NCBI RefSeq assembly: GCF_029784165.1 | Contig: NC_073696.1 | Span: 175,202,912 to 175,266,911 of the forward strand | DNA: 64,000 bases | Direction of reading: 5' to 3' | DNA from: Wyeomyia smithii | Taxonomy: Eukaryota; Arthropoda; Insecta; Diptera; Culicidae | Shown here: one piece after another, positions 1-10,082 of the stretch | Layout: each line of letters begins with the position of its first letter | Numbering within the stretch: position 1 is the first letter of the stretch | Notes under the pieces: generated by a model | Told to the model about the DNA's origin: nothing | What the model saw: the letters and a program-made list of their open reading frames with translations, nothing else | Database searches by the model: none | Program-made: the position numbers and the translations under genes

Positions 1-412
1 TTACAACTAACTTAATTGCGAACTTATTGGCTATAAAGAGAGCTTATCCCATTCATCTTGACAACGTGATTATTGTTTGGTTTGAGGAAAGAAGCCCGAG
101 TCTTATAGGGAAAAATTATCATTTGAGTTTTACAAGCATTGGGAGAGATTTTCATTTTGCGAGTAGGAAAAAAAATCTTAACTTTTCTGCAATCGACTAC
201 ATATAACACGAAGATTTTTTCCATTTACGGAAATGCTTGTGTCATGAACCTTTGGTTCATTGCATACAAAAAAACGTTCACCATCTTTTAAAACTGGAAT
301 AGGCTTTGAAGGTTTCTTAAGAATCTTCGACAGCTTCCAAGAGGGTTTTGAATATGGTTTCAATTTTTTACCTTTAGTCTCGAAATTTTGATTCCTCAGA
401 AGAGTAAATCTG
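1..412 (-). pseudogene. Juan-type (Jockey clade) LINE fragment, internally deleted
   Basis: This is a minus-strand relic of the same LINE that is complete at 37800-42210. It begins inside the Juan 3' region, which continues off the left edge of the window, and then jumps twice. Near base 48 it skips the part matching 38064-38480, and near base 247 it skips the part matching about 38683-39525. The remaining pieces encode the end of the reverse transcriptase (the stretch around SPNACKTQMIIFP) and the linker upstream of RT (KPYSKPSWKLSKILKKPSKP). The catalytic RT core is missing, and the two pieces are in different frames, so it cannot be functional. Identity to the intact copy is high by eye, which suggests fairly recent decay by deletion. 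Confidence 0.85.
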
Positions 413-821
413 TGTTATTTATTATTAGAAGACTTAAGAGAGGTCTCCAGGGTCTACATGGAACGCCACGACTTTGATTCTGTTCTTTTTTATCGCATCA
501 CGAACATGCGAAGTAATGGAAGCGGGTCTTTAGAAACTCTGCACGGTCGGTGAAGGGCAACGAGCCAACCAAATTTATTATACAACGACCAGGCGTCCAT
601 CGAATCTTTTGCTCGGTGTTCATAAGGACGAAACCAAAATCCAGGTGCGCAGGTGATGGAATCCTCCGATGGCCAGACACGCCCATCCCGTCTTACTTCG
701 CCCAGCAGCAACTGATGAAGGGAGGAGGAATTTCTCCCATTAACCTCACGTAACACGTCAACACTTCAAATAACAGAATTGTAACAATAAAATAGTAAGA
801 GCATAAGGCATAGTTAATGGC
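413..821. other. Unassigned GC-richer segment
   Basis: No element is recognised here. Bases 490-756 are clearly GC-richer than their surroundings and stay open on the minus strand for 88 codons, but I recognise no domain in the translation. It may be a remnant of another retroelement; nothing else is supported. Confidence 0.3.
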
Positions 822-1247
822 CAGGGTGGCAGCGAAAATGGTCATGTCACCGACCTAAATTGTCCAAAAAAAATGCTTTGTGTAAAATTTCAGCTCAGTC
901 GGACATGATTTAAGGGTGCCTCAAAGTGTTCAAAGTTTTGGTATTTTGACCCTCGAAAATCACCAATAAATAATCTAGTTTAAGATGCCTAATAAACATT
1001 AAAATGATTCACCAAACCACATGTAAATCATTTTAATGTTTATTAGGCATCTCAAACATAATTGTCTATTAGGAAAGTTGATGTTGTGGGTTAAAACACT
1101 GAAAGTGCTTTGAGGCACTCCTAAATCATGTCTGATTAAGCTGAAATATTGTACAGGTTATTATTTTGTGCAAATAAACAAAATGTACATGGTCGGTTTT
1201 TTAAATTCGATAATGATGTTTGTTTTATACATCGCATTGCCACCCTA
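822..1247. repeat. Foldback element (MITE-like), 426 bp
   Basis: The left arm starts CAGGGTGGCA and the right arm ends TGCCACCCT. Both arms carry related words in inverted order: AAATTTCAGCTCAGTCGGACA on the left pairs with the complement of TGTCTGATTAAGCTGAAATA on the right. The arms meet near 1009-1027, where about 27 bases around AAAATGATT and AATCATTTT form a near-perfect stem. No coding capacity is seen. A target duplication is not clear. Confidence 0.75.
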
Positions 1248-2843
1248 ATGTAAGCAAACGATAAAAAATAGGTCAGTTGTTATGATCACGCGCGCGATGT
1301 CGCGAGTGACCTAGGTGAGTTCACAGATCGATTGTATCAATTAGTAGTCTCTTTAGCTCTTCTAGTCACTGGAGCTTTCGCTCACATAGAACAAAATGGC
1401 CATAGAATGGCTTAAGAATCAACAGGATAGGAGATAGAAGTCAGGCTAGCGGTAAGTTAATTGTAATTAATAAAATAATCTATTTTTAGAGGTAATTCCG
1501 CACGGTCGGGTGACCGTGCGTGCGGGAGCTTCGCGTTTTCCTTTTCGGTATTTTATCACAAGTTCCCGCTAGGGGGTCCCGAACGTCCTATACCTTGGTG
1601 TACAAAAATAACTTGAGAGCAACAAACGGCAAACAGTTCATTTGTAGAATCAAGAGATGCATTCGGAAAGTCGACGTTAGGGCCGTACAACTCTTTGTTT
1701 CGGCATCATTGCAAAGCTTTGTAAGAAAGCCGGTTATGGACCTTTCTCAAATGTGTATTAATTTTTTTCGTTGATAATGAATGTATTTTAATGGAAAATA
1801 AATCGGTTTTTTTTTCTAAAGTAGATACATCTGTTTCTTTTGACTACAGCAAAAAAAATCCAAAATTTTTGTTGTCACCTGTTGCACTGCCTGCTCCTGT
1901 ATTTATTTTAAAGCTGCTGTATAGTATAGTATACAGAGTTTTTGGTTTCTTGTTGGGAATATTTCAGGGGATTACAGAGAGCCACATTTGAAAAAAAAAT
2001 CTTTTCTACGCATAGGTATGTCCTAACGTTATTCTACTCACAATTATTCAACTAGAAGTTTCCTGAATACTAGCAGTTTTATTGGATCTTGACGCTGACA
2101 GAATTTTCTACTAGATGCAGCTTTTATTTGTCACAATAAACGTGAAAAAATTACATTTTGGAAGTGAAAATGTTCAAAAGTAGTACAGTTTTAAACGTAT
2201 TTTGATGTTTTTTCACAAAAAAACGTGGTGAATATTATTGTTTTATCAGCTCAAGTTGAACGTTTAAAACCGCTCTACGGTTCGTTTTTTGACACTTACT
2301 CTCTATCTACTTTGTTTTCGCGAAATCACGGTTAGCCACTTCGAAGAACAGTGTTCAAGAAATTTAAAAGTTAAATAACTCTGAGTATATTAATTTTAGG
2401 GCATATGGGTAGAAGAGTTTTTAATAATTTTATTACTCCAAATAGGGAACCAATCGCATTTCGTTTATATTTTCTGTTATCTTTTTTCATTCTTATTTTT
2501 TTTGATTTGAGTAATTTGCGTCTGCATTGTTTCAAAGGAAGCTTCCACTGCATTTTAGATAAAAAAAATGATGTTGTGTTAGACTGCTAAATCGGGCATT
2601 AACTCGACGCTGCTAAAGAAAATTTTTAATTGTTTTATTTATTCCATAGTGTAAGTTACGTGTCTGTCGATTGTTCGATACATTTTGTCGTTTGCAATGT
2701 GATAACAAAAAGGGTATAAAATTCGCGCACGAATAGCTTTTCCATATCTGGCACAAAATATGTCTGGCCTCTAAATTTGATTACTTTATCTATTGAATTT
2801 TTATAACGTGATATATTTGTGTAGGAATATACAGTAGCTCCGG
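1248..2843. other. No gene or element recognised
   Basis: AT-rich sequence. A short GC-rich hairpin, CGCACGGTCGGGTGACCGTGCG, lies near 1500-1521. The stretch beginning TGTTATGATCACGCG near 1278 could be an old LTR, but no matching second LTR or primer-binding site is visible, so I do not call one. Confidence 0.3.
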
Positions 2844-3084
2844 CAAGGCCGGATTCAAGAGGGGCGAAATGGGTAAATGCCCCGGACCTCCCGACACAAG
2901 GGGCCCCCAAGTCCTGAGGCAGACGTGAAGACAGAGTGGTGACCTTTTTTTTTGCTCGTCACCTTCCAGCGAAGCGTTAAGTCATTTCAAAATTTAAAAT
3001 TCTCTTACTCTATTTTTTTTTTAAGAATAGAGGGCCCCACGAAAATATATGCCCCGGGCCCCCCACCATCTAAATCCGGCCCTG
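2844..3084. mobile_element. hAT-type MITE with CAGGGCCGGATTTA-like ends
   Basis: The left end reads CAAGGCCGGATTCAAG and the right end reads CTAAATCCGGCCCTG, an imperfect terminal inverted repeat. The interior is C/G-rich near both ends (GCCCCGG, GGGCCCC). Ends of this kind are familiar from non-autonomous hAT elements in many animals. The flanking 8-mers AGCTCCGG and GAGCTAGG are only loosely similar, so the target duplication is not secure. Confidence 0.6.
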
Positions 3085-3265
3085 GAGCTAGGCAAACATT
3101 TTTGCGAATTAAGGACTGAGATGTGTTCAGCTGAATATATGTGAAAACATTTTGCAGGTTAATCATCGATTTAATTTTTTTTTTTATTCTAATTGCATGT
3201 TTTGACTAGATAAATGATGTAAAACGAAATATAAATATGTTTTTTTTTAAATAAACTTTTGAGTC

Positions 3266-3527
3266 GGTGGTCCCCGTGGTTCTGTGGTTAGCGATGTCGG
3301 TCGGCTAGCTCTTCCACACGGTTGTGATATCGGGTTAGACTCCCGATCAGGTCGACGATCTTTTCGAGCTGAAAATTTCGACTCAGTACTGGGGCACGGT
3401 GTATCGTTATACTTATCCTACAACATGCGAAATGTGCCGAAAACAATATCGATAACGAATTCTGTTAACTAATCTAGTTGATCGAAACCGCATTAGCCCT
3501 CCAGGCCTGCGTGCGATATTGTTGTTA
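3266..3527 (+). mobile_element. tRNA-derived SINE, family 1, copy 1
   Basis: The 5' part is tRNA-like. An A-box-like TGGTTCTGTGG lies at 3277-3287, and a degenerate B box GTTAGACTC lies at 3334-3342, where copy 2 has the canonical GTTCGATTC. The body carries TATCGATAACGAATTCT and the 3' end is a T/G-rich tail (ATATTGTTGTTAT). Two more copies lie at 45243-45513 and 56285-56570. SINEs of this design are transcribed by RNA polymerase III and moved by a LINE. The changed B box suggests this copy is inactive. Confidence 0.8.
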
Positions 3528-3616
3528 TATTGAGCCGATAAGGATGAAATTTTGAAGGTTTTGATTTTAGGCATTACAGGTACGTAACACTCATCGACAA
3601 AATCGAAAAAAATCTT

Positions 3617-3841
3617 CATGAACTAATTACATTTTTTGTCCTTCGACGGACATTTAAAGTTATAAAGTAGGCAATGTATGTGATTTTTTCGAGGATGCGA
3701 ATAATGAACAAGGGCTGAGGATGTTCCACACACACTGCCTTGTGGAAGTTATTTTTGTTATTCATGTCCCGTCTAGACAAGGGAAATTTTTTCTAAGTCT
3801 AAATCACATCCATTACATACATTGCCTACTTTATAACTTCA
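3617..3841. mobile_element. MITE with GGCAATGTATGT termini, copy 1
   Basis: The core runs from about 3670 to 3826 and is an inverted repeat: AAAGTAGGCAATGTATGTGA on the left mirrors ACATACATTGCCTACTTTAT on the right. The outer 50 bases (from CTTCATGAACTAATTACATT) are shared in reverse orientation with the copy at 59757-59967, so the mobile unit is larger than the palindromic core. The internal sequence ATGAACAAGG is also shared. Confidence 0.65.
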
Positions 3842-4120
3842 AGAAAAAAAGTTGCCCTAAGACCATAGCTGTTGCAACATTTTTGTGAATTTCGGCCCCA
3901 TAGCAGATGTAGAAGTACGTCAAAAATTCGGGTTCGTCGCTTCTACGTTTGCTTACGGTAAATTTATGTAAGTCTCTGAAAAAGGTATCTTTGCTAGGTT
4001 CACCAGAAATCAAAAAGAATGGTTAAAAAGTTTTAACCTTTTTTTCCAGTTTGAGCTCTAAAGCATGACTTGTATTTACCAGTGTAATTGATACACTGTT
4101 ATGGTATTATTTAGTTTTTT
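3842..4120 (-). repeat. Diverged interspersed repeat, related to 25985-26240
   Basis: This block shares with 25985-26240 a series of words in the same order and orientation, including CGCTTC.ACGTT, GGTTAAAAAG and TTTTTTCCAGTTT.AG. On the minus strand both are open for 60-72 codons, but the translations agree poorly, so a common non-coding repeat is the safer reading. Confidence 0.3.
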
Positions 4121-6044
4121 CAAATGCATATGTAACGCCTTCGTTTATTTTCGTATCAATTTTTGATTGATTACTGATTGCGCTTTTCATTATTGCTTTT
4201 TCACATTTTGCCTACAACTTCACATTTAATCCCAAACGATGTGCAATTTAGTCCTAAGCCTTAGGTGAAGAAAGGAACCGACAACTTTTCAAAAGTAACC
4301 GAGAAAATTACCCCGTAAGAAAACGAATTTTTACCGAAACGCTCTTTCATTTAAAATTTTGCGTGCCACCTGGCTGTTTCAGTACCTACTGTTTTCGTTT
4401 TTTTTTGTTTTTACGTTGATCGGTCATACCTCAAAGGGTACTGTATAATTACTCACTTGCTCCAATCATCATTTTTCGGCTCCAAGCAATTTCGGCCAAG
4501 GTATGCTCCTTGATGCTTTACATTTATTCAAATTTCAAAGTGCGGCTGGAAGTACACTGCTTTCTTTGTCCGCTGATTTGTCTGCCGACATATGCGGGTT
4601 GGTTGATTGACTGAATCAATTAGTAGCGCACAGGGAAACGACAGCTCATTGGCCAACTGGAGCAACTGCTGCAATTGACCTTTGGCGCACCCCTCGGGGG
4701 AAAATGATTGTTGAAACGTGATTTACAGATTATGCAGGCGGCGAACGATGAACGAATGGACTTTTACTTTTCGGCGTCGATCGATCTCCTGTTTCAACTA
4801 TTCAGACTATGATGGCTATCACGGCCGGATACAATGATGATAGGGAGCGCAGATAGGAATTCGGGTGGACCTCCTCTGAGGAAGAGTGCGATTTTCGTTT
4901 GATTCTGTTCGCTCGCTTCAAACTTGAAGGAACTTGAGCTCTGACTGATTTCTTTGGTGGTATCGAAAATGAAAGTGAAATTTGCTGAAGCGGGCGTACT
5001 GTCTGTTTTGATAAAAATAGCTTTGATGGCGTGCCTTGTTTTAATTATATACTTTCCAAATTTTGCTCACTGAGTCACTTGCTTGCCGGTGGATGCCTTG
5101 GGCAAATTACACACATTCCAATGTTGATATAGACAGATACGAAGTGAAGATAAAGCTTGAACTTCTATCGTAAGTTTTTTCGAGCACTAGGAGCATCTAG
5201 TCGTTTTAAATATAGTCGTTTTAAAATATATAACATGAACAATGCAATCGAACTTGTGATAAATATTCGCTTTATGTACTGCTCCGTATAGCTTAAAACC
5301 AAATGCAAAAAAAATAAATTTGGGGGCCTGCGCGTGGAAAGTCATACCATCAAGCCATGAGGCCAGAGGAAATTGAAAATGGTACAGCAACAAAAAATAT
5401 GGGTCATAATTATCCGAAACCAGTACATTAAATTATATCACACGTATTGATGTCTTTGACTAAACATAGCGCGGAATCCTCAATTTTCAAGATGGATTTG
5501 CTATATGAAACTGAGCAACAGTATTTTGAAATAATGATAAAATGAAAAGACCATCTTCAATTTGCATACAGGGACTCTGCATTATAGGCATACTCTTTAA
5601 CTGGAAATGAGTTTTTGTTTTAATGAGGCTATTTATATCGTAAAATAGTGCGTTGAATGGGACTGGTTTATTCTAAATTTTGTATGAAGATATACACAAA
5701 TCATAAACAGCACCACGTCTTCCTCACCTAGTTTTATTTACTAGAATATGTCAAAAACTTTTGAGCCAATCGATTTGTGAACTTGCGGGAAAATCGCGCT
5801 CTATAATAATTATTAAGAGTGTTTTCCAAAACACAAGTGTTTTGGAAAACACTCCTAATAATCATTATGAAGCAGCAGGTTAGGTTGGGATGATATTTTT
5901 CAAACCCGTATCCGACCACCTCTACGTATTAGGGCGGCCAAGTAGTATGCCCTCTTTGTCACGTCTTGTCAATGACCTCACAGGAGCACGTCAATTCACG
6001 GTAACGTCCCCCTCACATTTATATGCAATAAAAAATCCTTTTTT
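4121..6044. other. No gene recognised; one perfect hairpin
   Basis: Anonymous AT-rich sequence. Its only strong structure is the hairpin at 5810-5861. A small direct duplication of TAGTCGTTTTAAA occurs near 5199-5226. Confidence 0.4.
5810..5861. repeat. Perfect 18-bp stem hairpin
   Basis: GAGTGTTTTCCAAAACAC at 5817-5834 is followed by AA and then by its exact complement, ending at 5854. The flanks ATTATTA and TAATAAT extend the symmetry. It may be a very short MITE or a relic of one. Confidence 0.7.
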
Positions 6045-7630
6045 TAGAACATTGTAAAGCAATTCCATAAGAATGACTCAATTTTAATTTCTCTTTTCGA
6101 GTTGTCGTTTTTTATCTGGTTGAAATTTTTTACAATAGTTCTTGTGAAGTAAAGATGTCGTTTTGTTTTGTTAGATTTTTTTGAATCACGACTAATTTGT
6201 AAAAAGGGTTTATGTGAATAGGGTATTTATGGTTACAAACATTTTTAGAGAAAGAACGATTTATTTGATCGGTGTGACGTCTTTAGCAAAGTTGTATATA
6301 AATTATTATACACACTTAAAAAATTTCGCCGAATCTCGGCATTGTTTGTGCCGAGATTTGGACAGCCGAGTGCTCGGCAACCATCTCGGCTGAATCTCTT
6401 TTACCGAGAATCTTGGAAAACCAATATTTGACAGATGTCATTTTATGCCGAGAATCGCGGTACACAGTTGACTGTGTCTCGGCAAATCCAGCCGAAAAGC
6501 GGCAAACCAGTCTAACGACCTTTCGGTTATATAAGCTGAATGTTCGGCACAGTAAAGAGCCGTTTTTCAGTGGAATCCAATCGCAGAAAATAGTTTTGCT
6601 GTGAATCAGGTAGTTTTCTTTCAAAAGATAAATTATAAGCTCGATGAGTTTTAGTAAGTAAAGAAATTTATTCATACTAAATCTTGAATACTTATCTTTA
6701 TCTTGCTCGCCAGTAGGGCATTGAGCTAAACATCTAATCTAAAATTACGTCTAATGCCTATCCCTAAAACAAATAAAATATTGTATTCACACGATTTGAA
6801 ACTACACTTTTTAAGTTCCAGCCACTTCCCCCCAAACTGTACTACATTTTTTTCTGCTACCGGATTGTAAACACTTGTAATTGCACAAATTTCAGCCAAA
6901 CTTGTATCCGATTCCTGTTTGCTCACCCGTAACACGCATAAATTTGCACTAAGAAAAATGGCGGCAGTAATGTTTTTGCTGACCTCGGCATCAACAATGT
7001 TTAACGATAAATTCGGCAAGAAATAGAGACGACATTCGTCAAGCTTAGTTTTTTGGACGAAGTCTCGGCAAAATGATCTGACAACTGTCGGCAACCGGCA
7101 TTTTTTTGCTGAAATACCGGTTGAATCCAAAGTTGCCGAGTGAACTCGGATGTTTTTTTGCCGAGCTCGAGATCCAGTTTTAAGTGTGTATATTATTATA
7201 TTGTCTTTCCGAAAGAAATATTCACTGTGAGAAAAAAAAACAAAAAAAGATAAACAATAAAGAACCAAGTCAAAAATTTTCAACTTTGCCGAAAGTACTA
7301 TGTCAATCAAAAATAAAAATCAAAAATTTTAAAATAAGCTTGTTGAGATAATAAATTTTGAGCTCTATAATTAAATTATTATTTATTACTTTGCGAAGTT
7401 GTCACACCGATCAAACAAGCCGTTCTAGCTCTAAAAATATTTGTAATCATCAACACCTTATTCGTATGAACCCTTTTCTATTCATTCACAAACTAGTCGT
7501 AATGAAAAAATACAACTAGCACAAAATGGGATCTTTAGTCTAACGTTTGTGCAAATTTTCAGCCAGAACAAAAATGGTCTATTGAAATGGTAGTTTATTG
7601 TTTATGGAATTGCATTATAGTGTCTAGCTC
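6045..7630. mobile_element. Inverted-repeat element split by a nested MITE
   Basis: The arms at about 6050-6305 and 7390-7625 are imperfect inverted copies. Shared blocks include GCAATTCCATAA, TCTGG.TGAAA, TTACAAAYATTTTTAGAG and TTTGATCGGTGTGAC. No transposase is encoded. The element at 6311-7188 sits between the arms and looks like a later insertion. Confidence 0.7.
6311..7188. mobile_element. TA-type MITE rich in TCGGC/GCCGA motifs
   Basis: The ends are CACACTTAAAA and TTTTAAGTGTG, each flanked by TATA, which fits a TA or TATA target duplication. Inside, the 5-mer TCGGC or its complement GCCGA occurs about sixteen times by eye. It is concentrated in the outer thirds and usually forms part of CTCGGCA or TGCCGAG. 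The minus-strand ORFs in the region (6316-6675 and 6726-7310) match nothing I know and appear incidental. Confidence 0.75.
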
Positions 7631-9917
7631 TTATTTTTACCATCTACCTTTTCAATGATGATTACCACACCGCTTAAAACATTTATTGGCAACACTCCTG
7701 TCAGTATGACGAACATTTGATACATAGAGTTGAATTTTTTTTATATATAGTCGTATTAGATTATATAATTTTCCTTATACTCATTAAACTCGTTCATACG
7801 GCAATGATGAAACACTGAATAGGGCAAACAAAAGACATCAAATTAGTCATATTTTATTTAAGTCACGGAGCGGTGGTTCATCGGTATTATTTCTATTTTT
7901 GAATTATATACTTCCGTTTAGTGTCATGCAAAGTCAGGGTCGAATATAGATACGAACGAAAACGTTTTTCATTAACGTGTTTCATAGTATTTAAGCAAAT
8001 TAAGACATAAAAATTTATGGTGTTACGATTAAATTGTTCATATTCATTGACTAACCGCTTTATTTATTACAATTCAATTTTCACTAGACACATTGTTTAT
8101 CGATGTCTGAAATCACCCTTTGTTTATGACTGCTCGTGGACGGAAGCTTGGAAGCAAATAAATTATCATCATTAATGGTAGCCCCCTTTCTCTGCAGCCA
8201 TCGTTCCAAATAAATCTTGTCTTATTCGATGCTGTGTTAAGGAGACCCGAACGTAGAGTACTTTTTACCTATCAGCTGTTGAGACAACCGCGATAAATAA
8301 TCCACCACATCCGCTCTTGTGGGTACAGGTATTGGTTCGCTCTATTTATTCACTAGCACTGGAGATCAGAGCTCAATACTAGTTTTAATTACGAGGGTAA
8401 TTAGTTATGTGTTACTCTAAAAGTGACAACTTTACTGCACACCAGCAGCACTGACAAGTGATAAATTTTATGCTTCGGGCATAAGTGGGTATCCAATTAC
8501 TTTTCGAACGAAGCTCTACACATAGACGAATCAAGCACATGTGTAAAGCCATTTAATTCATGCAAATAAAAAATAAACAAATAAACAAATTTGGTAACAA
8601 TTCTAAGTCGTGTATTCAACTGACCAACAATCTTCAGTTAATTCACTAGAAATCTAGAAAACTCAAGCGGAAGTGTATAACAAAAAACTGCACTTGAAAG
8701 ATCATTACGTTGTAAATTAGCTGGTTCAAGTGTAGTCTAATTGAATCATACTACATATATTGTAATAATTGGATATGAGCGATCACGAACCATTTTTGTA
8801 GTTTGAACTGGCGTTGTTAGGGAAATATTCCAATCGATATAACGGATGATTTCAATCATTAGGAAATCTCTTTTCATTTAGCGTTGCTGAATGAAAAACA
8901 CATGGGGTTATGGAAATATATGTTTCTATTAACTTTCCATTTTGACTCAAAATTACTCTAATACTTACTTGGGTTGAGTTGAAACATTGAACGACGTTGC
9001 TTCTGAGCTCTGAACCATTCTAACGCTTTTATCTGTCTATATAGTCGGATCCGTGAGGCTTTCCTTCTTCGGCACGTTTTCCGAGTAATTAGCGAAGAAT
9101 AAATATTTATTCAAGCAGCTTATTGCTTGCGCATCCTTTTACGTGAGATTCGATATGTTCTGCTTGACCTATCCACTTACATACTCTGCAACACAAAAAA
9201 GAATGAAAGTGTTTACAACTGAGCCTTTATCTTCGCTAATAAAGTACAATCAGATACACCTCAATATTGAAACGTGAAGACTTACGCCGACCGCCGGAAG
9301 CCTTAGCTCGATTAGAATTCCTCTGGCCATGAACGAAGTGATGCAACAATGGAGATTGCGATCGAGAGCGAAAATAAAAGTGTGGCGAAATAGATGCTAG
9401 CTATTTTTGATTACATGGATGGATTTTAGACTATTTTGTAGACCTGCATTGTACTTTAAGATCATCTGGGATGTTTATAGGGATTAGCTGGGAGGAGTCA
9501 TAATCCTGATGACTGGCGCATAGCGAAATGTTGTAATTTTAATGTTTTCTCTTTTTTGTAATCTTAAATTTGAAGCAAATTGAATTAAAAATGGGAAATA
9601 AAAAAATTTTCGCTTTTAAGATTCTCTGTTCTACTCACAGTTTTGATCTATTATAAATTCAATTTGAACGATTAGAAGTAAACAATTTAAGGTATTGTGT
9701 TTGATAAATACGCTCTTCACGAAAAATTATTCTTCGTAATTTTTCTTCTAAATATGTCGATGGCCTGTGTATATAAAAATGTGTTTCTATCGACACCTGC
9801 TCTGTGAAAGAATCGCGGTTGCTAACAGTCGTTTCTGGTATTGCAATATCATCAGCAACAAAAAGCAAGTGCAAAGCAACGGTTCTGGTGCGTTAAAAGG
9901 AAACCGCACTACTCAAA
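7631..9917. other. No gene or element recognised
   Basis: AT-rich, low-complexity patches, with no convincing ORF, long inverted repeat or SINE in it. Confidence 0.4.
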
Positions 9918-10082
9918 ATGACTGCAATCAGCACGAACTGTGCATCAGCGGTTGCGACCAGTAACAGCGACAGTCAGCCGCCCCGGTTCCTGCCTGCATC
10001 GATAAATATGCGGTCCAGTGTCGATGGTCTTCAATATCTGCTCTATCGTAGGTGCCAGGTAGCCGCAAAAATTGTATCATAG
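9918..10082 (+). CDS. Possible 5' coding exon, 54 codons, unidentified
   Basis: An ATG in the context CTCAAAATG, a good insect start context, opens a 54-codon frame (MTAISTNCASAVATSN and onward, ending near DGLQYLLYRR before a stop). The stretch is GC-richer than its surroundings and uses mixed third positions, as coding DNA does. A possible splice donor, CAG|GTAGCC, lies at about 10058, so the real exon could end there rather than at the TAG. I recognise no domain, and no second exon can be paired with it. It could be the first exon of a gene whose large introns hold the surrounding transposons, or a chance ORF. Confidence 0.25.
   Translation: MTAISTNCASAVATSNSDSQPPRFLPASINMRSSVDGLQYLLYRRCQVAAKIVS

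Noticed and set aside
1278..1760. Solo LTR beginning TGTTATGATCACGCG
   Set aside because: No partner LTR, primer-binding site or target duplication could be found.
3266..3345. Functional tRNA gene
   Set aside because: The boxes are tRNA-like, but the fold is incomplete and the same text recurs with a common 3' body, so it is a SINE.
6726..7310. 194-codon minus-strand ORF
   Set aside because: It spans the end of the TCGGC MITE and the neighbouring arm, and no domain is recognised.
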